From contig NC_084729.1 of NCBI RefSeq assembly GCF_033807575.1, positions 6,758,001-6,822,000 of the forward strand: a DNA stretch of 64,000 nucleotides, given 5' to 3'. Positions 49,501 to 56,665 of the stretch are shown in pieces. Positions within the stretch are counted from its first letter, which is position 1. The number at the start of each line of letters is the position of its first letter. Position numbers and translations under genes: made by a program. Source of the DNA: Cydia pomonella (Eukaryota; Arthropoda; Insecta; Lepidoptera; Tortricidae). The notes beneath the pieces were generated by a model. That model was not told the origin of the DNA. It did no database searches and saw only the letters and a program-made list of their open reading frames with translations.

Positions 49501-52500
49501 TTATTTATACATAATAGATATTAGTAGGGATTGGTACAAAATGGAACTTAGTCTATGGCCGAAGGAACTCCAAAAGCGAGTGAAACTCTATGTGCAGTGC
49601 ACTCGTGGCGCTCCGTCAACAGCTCTGTTTGCCGTGCGCGCGCAGAATGGGAGCTGTTTGAGGAGCGTTCGAAATTTGAACAAAAAAACGGTTTTTGTTT
49701 ATGCTACCGGTTTCGAGTATGTACGAAGACTGGTACAATTTGTATTGGAGCTTCACGCAAACTGTGCTTAACCGTTTCTTGGTACCTACTTTTTATTATT
49801 AATAGAGATTTATTGTTTTGTAAGTTTCCGTTTCCATTTTTGATAGTCAACATAACCCCGAATTATTTGAAATATATTCTCCTATACTATATTAAGTTAT
49901 GGTATATATTGAACAAACACGTTTCAAATTGGCAAGAAACAAGATGCGACGTGCAGGTTCTGCCAGGAGTCCGAGGAGACTGCAATGCACATTCTACGTT
50001 TCTGTGGACCACTAATGTCAAAAAGAAGTACCCACTTAGGGCGGCACGTATTGCAACCCTATGAGGTACAGAATATTACGGCCTAAAGAATCTGGAACTT
50101 CCTGGATTCCACGGGCATTAGTAATGAACTTTAAAGGGCCTTCACAATAGATCACTGCTAGGTCGGTGTGGCACTCAAAAGGCCCGCAACACCCCAATAA
50201 TGATAATAATAAGTATAATATAGGTAGGTACATATATATATACTTCGTAATAATATTTAAGCATTCTTACTGCCAAGTGTGTGCAAAGTTGTTCTATAAA
50301 CGTCATATGTTCATAGTGTTTACCTAAAGGTTGTCTGGTAGAGATCGCTCTTTAGCGATAAGACCGCCTGTTGTCACCTCTGTCTTCATGTATTATGTAT
50401 GTCTCTCTGTAAATGTTATTTTGAGGGTGTGCAATAGAGGATTTATATTGTATTTTATTTTGCCTTTTATAGCGGCAATTCCACACTCTGTCGTTTAAGT
50501 CGGCGTTAGATTGGTCTGACTCTACTACGTATCCGATGTAGCTTAACAGTTTCTAAAAGTGGATTGTTATTTATTATGTTGACGTATTGTCACAAAGTAA
50601 ATAGCGGCGGCGCGCGCCGGAGCAGAGAGTCCGCTCAGTACAAAGTGCCATTTTCGCCGCATGCACACAGACGTGACATTTACAGGCGTTCTCGGGCACT
50701 CTCGGGCAGAGAGACTTAGACGGGCTGTGCGCGCGTTGCTCACTTGACGTCCCCGCCGCTACTTAGGTACCTACTGTCATGTACGTCAAAATGCAGTCTC
50801 TAAGGAATGTAAACATGATAAGATGTATGTATAAACGAATCGATGTATGTATGTCTGTAAACTTATATTACCTACTCCTTTTTAAAATTCGAAATTAATA
50901 CAGAAGCAACTCTAGTGAGTCGGGCAAGTTTAGGTATGTATTTTCAAGAACGGCGGGAACGGATCTTCTGTTTATTTTTTATTTTGTGGTGTTGTCAAGT
51001 AGAATTTTAATTTTATATCGGAGTGTCGCTTTATGACAGTGTGAATTGATAGAAAGTAGCCATTAAAAAGTAACGTATCCGTGATAAATAATTGTTTAAT
51101 AAACTATATTGAGCGGGATTTGTAATAAAAACGAATAAATGCAGAAAAACAAAGTTTTTATATGACTTGTGGATTACTTTCTCCTTAGAAGCTTTTCACG
51201 CTTGCATCCTATTAGAGTTTTAAGTCTATTCTAACGACCCGATTCGAACAATACTTATAAGATGTCACACCGATACGACACTGATATGTCACTGTAAAAG
51301 TGTCATTTCTTCAAGCAAAAACGAATTGGTCCGTAAAGCGCTTACATCTACACGGTCATCGGGCAGTTTTTGCAGGCAGGCCGACCGGCTTTCATGCAAA
51401 ACGTGTCCGGCGACCGTGTAGATGTAATAAGCCCTTAGCTAGGTAAGATAGATAGATAGATAGATAAATCATTTATTTGGCAGCTGCAAAAACACACAAT
51501 ATAAAGTTTAAATCATCATAAAGAACACAAATTATTACAGGAACAAAATAAAAATAGCACAAAAGAAAATTGAGACAACAAAATAGGCATAATTAATAAA
51601 CAATAAAATAAAATAAAAGTACCTACCTACATACTGTGTGCGTTGCAGCAGGACAAAAGGGTCACGGCTCAGTGATACTCTTCACTCTTTCGAGTAAAGC
51701 ACTGGTTTTCTGCCGGAACCCAGGTCACAGCAGATGTATAAAATGAGGGTATGTGTGTGTTACATGTTTATAATATATAAGTCGTATGTGATAATAAATA
51801 AGTCGGCTAGGGTGTGAACAGTGTGTCTGCCTGCCATCTCCACCATGTTAGATTCTGAAATCTGCGACCAAAAAGCCGTATGGAATACCAGCGGTTTGTT
51901 TATCGAGGAGAATCTTTTTAAAACTATGTTTAAATGATTTTTTGGATTTCAGCTCTCTTAAAGGCGGGGGTCAAATCCTGGTAAGGGCATGTATTTGTGT
52001 GATGAACATGGATATTTGTTCCTGAGTCATGGGTGTTTTCTATGTATTTAAGTATTTATAAATATTTATATATTATATATATCGTTGTCTAAGTACCCTC
52101 AACACAAGCCTTATTGAGCTTACTGTGGGACTTAGTCAATTTGTGTAATGATGTCCTATAATATTTATTTATTATTTATTTAGTGTTATTTGGCTGCGGT
52201 TAAAATAAGAGGTTCTATAGGTAAAAAAAATCTTAGTCTTAACAATTACTACATATGTATTTAAAAACCTAGGCAGATTTCTTCACGATAATTCAAAGAA
52301 TAGGCAATGGTAAATGTCTTATCACAGAGTGGTGTATCTAAAACAATAATAATACGGAAACAATCTAAATATATCGCTAAGTATCGCTGAGGACATATCG
52401 TCAATTATGAAGTACGTCTTCAGAGTAACAGTAATAATTCAAGTATCCATTACCGTTAACGGTGAACGATTATTAAACAACCATCTTATACGTACCTAAC

Positions 52501-55500
52501 GTTAGTATTGAGATATAATGCTCAAGAGTTGGGCTTTATGGCCATATTCAACCTGCGGCCCGCCGTGTTTTTTTAGGTGGCCCGCCAGGTGATCCTGGTA
52601 TTACATAACTTTGCCATCGGAACGTGGGTCCTCTACACGATGGAATATCATACTGGCCCACTAAGATGGGCCAGCGTGTGGAAGCTAGTGGTGTCGGATG
52701 ACTTATGGCAAGGCGGGACGGCGATGGGATGGTCAGGGTGTCGATTTTCGTCCGCACGTCAAAGGCAGTGGGCCAGCGATGGCAGTACACATCTACACGT
52801 GGCCCATTCCAGAACTATATTGTGTAGTTGCGTTTCAACCATCACATTGGCCATCGCGCTGGTCCAGCGCTGGGCCATCATGTAGAGGAGCCATCACCAT
52901 CGCATGGCCATCTCGCTGGTCCAGCGCGGGGCCATCGTATAAAGGAGCCATTACCATTGAGCAAATCCATCATGCAGCCCGGGGCTGCAAGGCAAAACCG
53001 TTCTAAACTCATAAAAAAGATATGCTTGGGCTATATTCTTCTTGTTTCCATAATAGATCGCGATAGCGACATATTTCAAATACCTTTTTTTTTAACGTTG
53101 GGGAAATGTTTTTACGCATGCCACCTAGTCCGGGGGAAACCAGGGGCGATGACGGACTAACCAGTAGAGGACTACCGTCTAAAACCACCAACGAATGCCG
53201 GCTCCGCCTTAGATTGGGTGCCGCAGGGTCGCTATCAGCATTCGACCGCGTGCGCCCCGGCGGGCGGCCTGTAGGCCGCAGACATTTTGGGAGCCAATTG
53301 GTCAGGCACCCCAGTCCTGTGGGCTTTTAACCGCAAAGACTCCCCCGGAGCCCTGCGCAGCGACATATTTCAAATACCTACATTTATGTCATGACGACAC
53401 GTTTTCTCTAACCTTTATGCACTTCGATGTGCATAATTTGGCTTTTCACAAACAATGCCATTTTTCTCCTCAAAAATGGTATTTCCGCCTTGTCACGTGG
53501 CACAAGTCCTATTGGAGTAAAATCAGCGCAGAGATAGCTCAGTCAGACTTGAAAAACTAATTGGAATCGTCGTGAGTCGTCAACTCGTCGCTTAAGAAGT
53601 AGGTGCTAAAGTTCCTATAAAAATAAGCACTGCCCGCGCCAAAACGTTACTATATTTTTTTTATTTAAAATTCTCCAACCTTCGCAATTTCGTATTAGGC
53701 ATTTATACGACAACTTTGCCGGTCGAACACCTATGTCCGTAGAAAAAGGCGCAAATTCAAATTTTCTAAGGAACGATAACCATTCGCGCCAATTTTTCGT
53801 TTTGACGTAAATGGCTTGTCAGACTTTACTTACAATGATATACATGTAATGATGGTTACGATTTACGCGAGTATTTTTGTAAAACCAATGCCAAATAAGA
53901 TGATATAAAATTATAAAAAGAATAGTCTGGCCAAACAATTCCGTCACAAAACAATTCAAACAATGTAAGCGCGTGGCGTAGAACTTCTAATTTATCCATT
54001 TTTTCACTGTCAGAAATGGTTGACCACAGACTATAAAATCCACTCCGGTTTTTTTTAATTTATAGTTTTAAATAGCCTCTTCCGGCGCGGGAATAAGCAT
54101 AGTCCACACCGACCTTGCGCGTCTCAAGGCGTCGAAATTATACATGTGGCAAATTACATCTCCGTATACGTTATTTGCTACACGCGACATTTATTGTACG
54201 TGGCAGAACACGTGCCCGCTTGATTTTGATTTTAGCTTTTTTTTTCAAAATGGAATATAGTCCGGTACCGAGGTAAAGGCAGATGGTAAAAAAAAAGATG
54301 GCGGGATGATGTTTCAGTCTATTTTACATTAAAAAGCAACGGAAAATAGGTTAAATTGTATGGAAAATTCCATACAAAAGTGGAAGAAATATAAGAGGGT
54401 CAAAATAATTATGTTGTAGTAATTATAGTATAGAATAGTAAGCATATTTTCGTTATTAAAGTACATAAATGGCAAACATTATAGTCACAGGCATCACAGC
54501 CAAAAAAAGGCGGGATTTTGTAGTCATTAGAAGCTCAATTCATAGATAAATAACCGAAAATAACCGTGACCAGTTATTCGAGTTACCGATAATCGGTTAT
54601 AAAATTTTGTCAAAATAATAGATTAGGTATAACCAGTAGGGCTAATATGGTCGGCTCTTTATCATTTGTCACCATGCCTGTCACGTTTTAGCAAGCATGT
54701 AAGCGCGAAAGTAACAGACATAGTGACAAGTGATAAAAATGCCACCGCTGGGCTGTCACCGCAAAAATCGAAGTTCGTCAATTGCGGGCATTTTTTTCTG
54801 TCACTCTAATTAGGTCTTAGTGAGAGTAAAAGAGAAAGATCCCCGCAATTTGCGAATTTTGGTTTTGCGCGGTAGGCGGTGTTATTACCGATTAGGTATT
54901 TCGGTTACGGTTATAACCGATTTGCATTCTTCTAGCACCGCGTGCCATCCTGTCATTTTCGCGAATCGGTTTGAGGGTTACTAACAGCTAACGAATTGTA
55001 ATGTAACAAATTCATTTCGAACGAAATGCATATTACAAATATTATAATTTAATATATAGAGGTATGGGCATTGTGAATGTCATCTCGCTTAGTGTGGTAG
55101 GGCACAGCACAGCGGATGTCATTCCAGATCTAGAGCAGAGCCCAACTGGGGAACTACCTCCACCTTACAGAAAACCGCAGCCAAATCACACTAGACCATC
55201 ATAGTGTTGTGTTCCTGCCGGTGAGTATGGTTGCCAGAGCTCAATGAGGGTGCGGAGTGTTAGGGTCGGCAACGCGCATGTAACTCTTCTGGAATTTCAG
55301 GCGTACATAGGCTACGGAGACTGCTTAACATCAGGCGGGCCGTATGCTTGTTTGCCACCGACGTGGTATAAAAAAAAATAGTAGCCAGCTTAATACATAC
55401 TTCCTCATATCTTTGTCCTGTTTTTGATTTAGCAGTAACCGGTAGTAATTTTTAACGCATTGTATAAGTACCTAATAATATACAATTTTAAACGCTTCAT

Positions 55501-56617
55501 TAAAAGACTTACATAATTCGCTAATTATCCCTAATACCTAAGCTAAACACACACTGGAGCCCTTGTCATTACCCGGTCAACTCAAGGTCCCGGGTTCAAA
55601 GACGGTAGCAATTTGACCAAAATAGCTGTCAAATTGTTAATAATTATGTGGAATTGGACGTTTTTTCGCGTCTGGGAACCTCAAATTGGGATATTTGTAA
55701 TAGCTTCTGTATGATTGTTTATGTAGGGTAGACTGGGGTAAGTTGGAACAGTTGCCATTAATGGAGTTGACAAAATAGGTATGTATCTGAAGATGTACCT
55801 ACTACCCACTCTAACGCCTTGGTATTGTGTTAATATTTTTTGCCAAATTATCAATATTGTTCTGATATTTGATTTTATTGGAGCCGATTAATCTTTATAT
55901 TTTGGCGTATTCTGGTCTCTAGCGAGTCTAGAGCGTCTATTCTCACTGTTGTCTGTTTGGCTGACTGAATAGAATATTCACTAAATTTAAAAAACAATTT
56001 TATTGAGAGAGAAAATGCATGGTTTGAATATCACTCCCACTCTAATACACTGCAGTGTCTGCAGTAGGTACTATTTGGATATTATACATCTCTGAATGGT
56101 GGGTGTAATGACATTATTCTGCGGGTGAAATTCCAAATATCTACAAGACCAAGTAACAGAAAACCCCGTGACAAGAGATGTCACTGGAATGAAATTGGGC
56201 CAAAAACACTTTTATGAAATTTGTATGCTGTTCCTCGTGCCCCCGGAAAATTTTACTACATAGGGTACATCGTATATTACTGGCCTTCCAATAACTGGAC
56301 ACATTATACTAAAATGGCTAAAATAAGAATTAGATTTATTTATTCACAGAATTCAAGTAAACCAAATAACATCAGTACTGAAAATTTATTTGGATTGTGT
56401 AAATATTAAACAGAATCTTTTTAGTGTAGGTTCATTGGAAACTAGCCAGTAATAGACGATTTACCCTATGTTCCTCTTAACTCACCTTTCCTTATTATAC
56501 GAATTATACCACTTTGCGGAGTTTATCAAGTATGTTGTCGTTACATGTGTGTAGTGATGGTTTCTCATATTAACATAAGTTTTTTTTTATAGTCAGCAAA
56601 CGAGCAGGCAAGCCGAG

Positions 56618-56665
<48 letters not shown>

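Larger units (their letters stand above)
46006..49930. other. large cnc intron, 5' half of its left side
   Basis: No convincing gene. Contains a hairpin repeat of the CAGTAGAAAAAGGCG family at 47798-47922, the 28-bp-arm hairpin at 48620-48731, an RTE tail at 48983-49115 and a reversed LINE-type repeat at 49200-49330. A minus-strand open stretch at 47401-47515 (MADTQDGGNGRFSNF) is possible but unsupported. Confidence 0.5.

Noticed and set aside
49541..50064. Plus-strand frames of 76 and 169 codons as a host gene
   Set aside because: No recognisable domain, mixed composition, and they run into a stop-broken LINE zinc-finger remnant in another frame.
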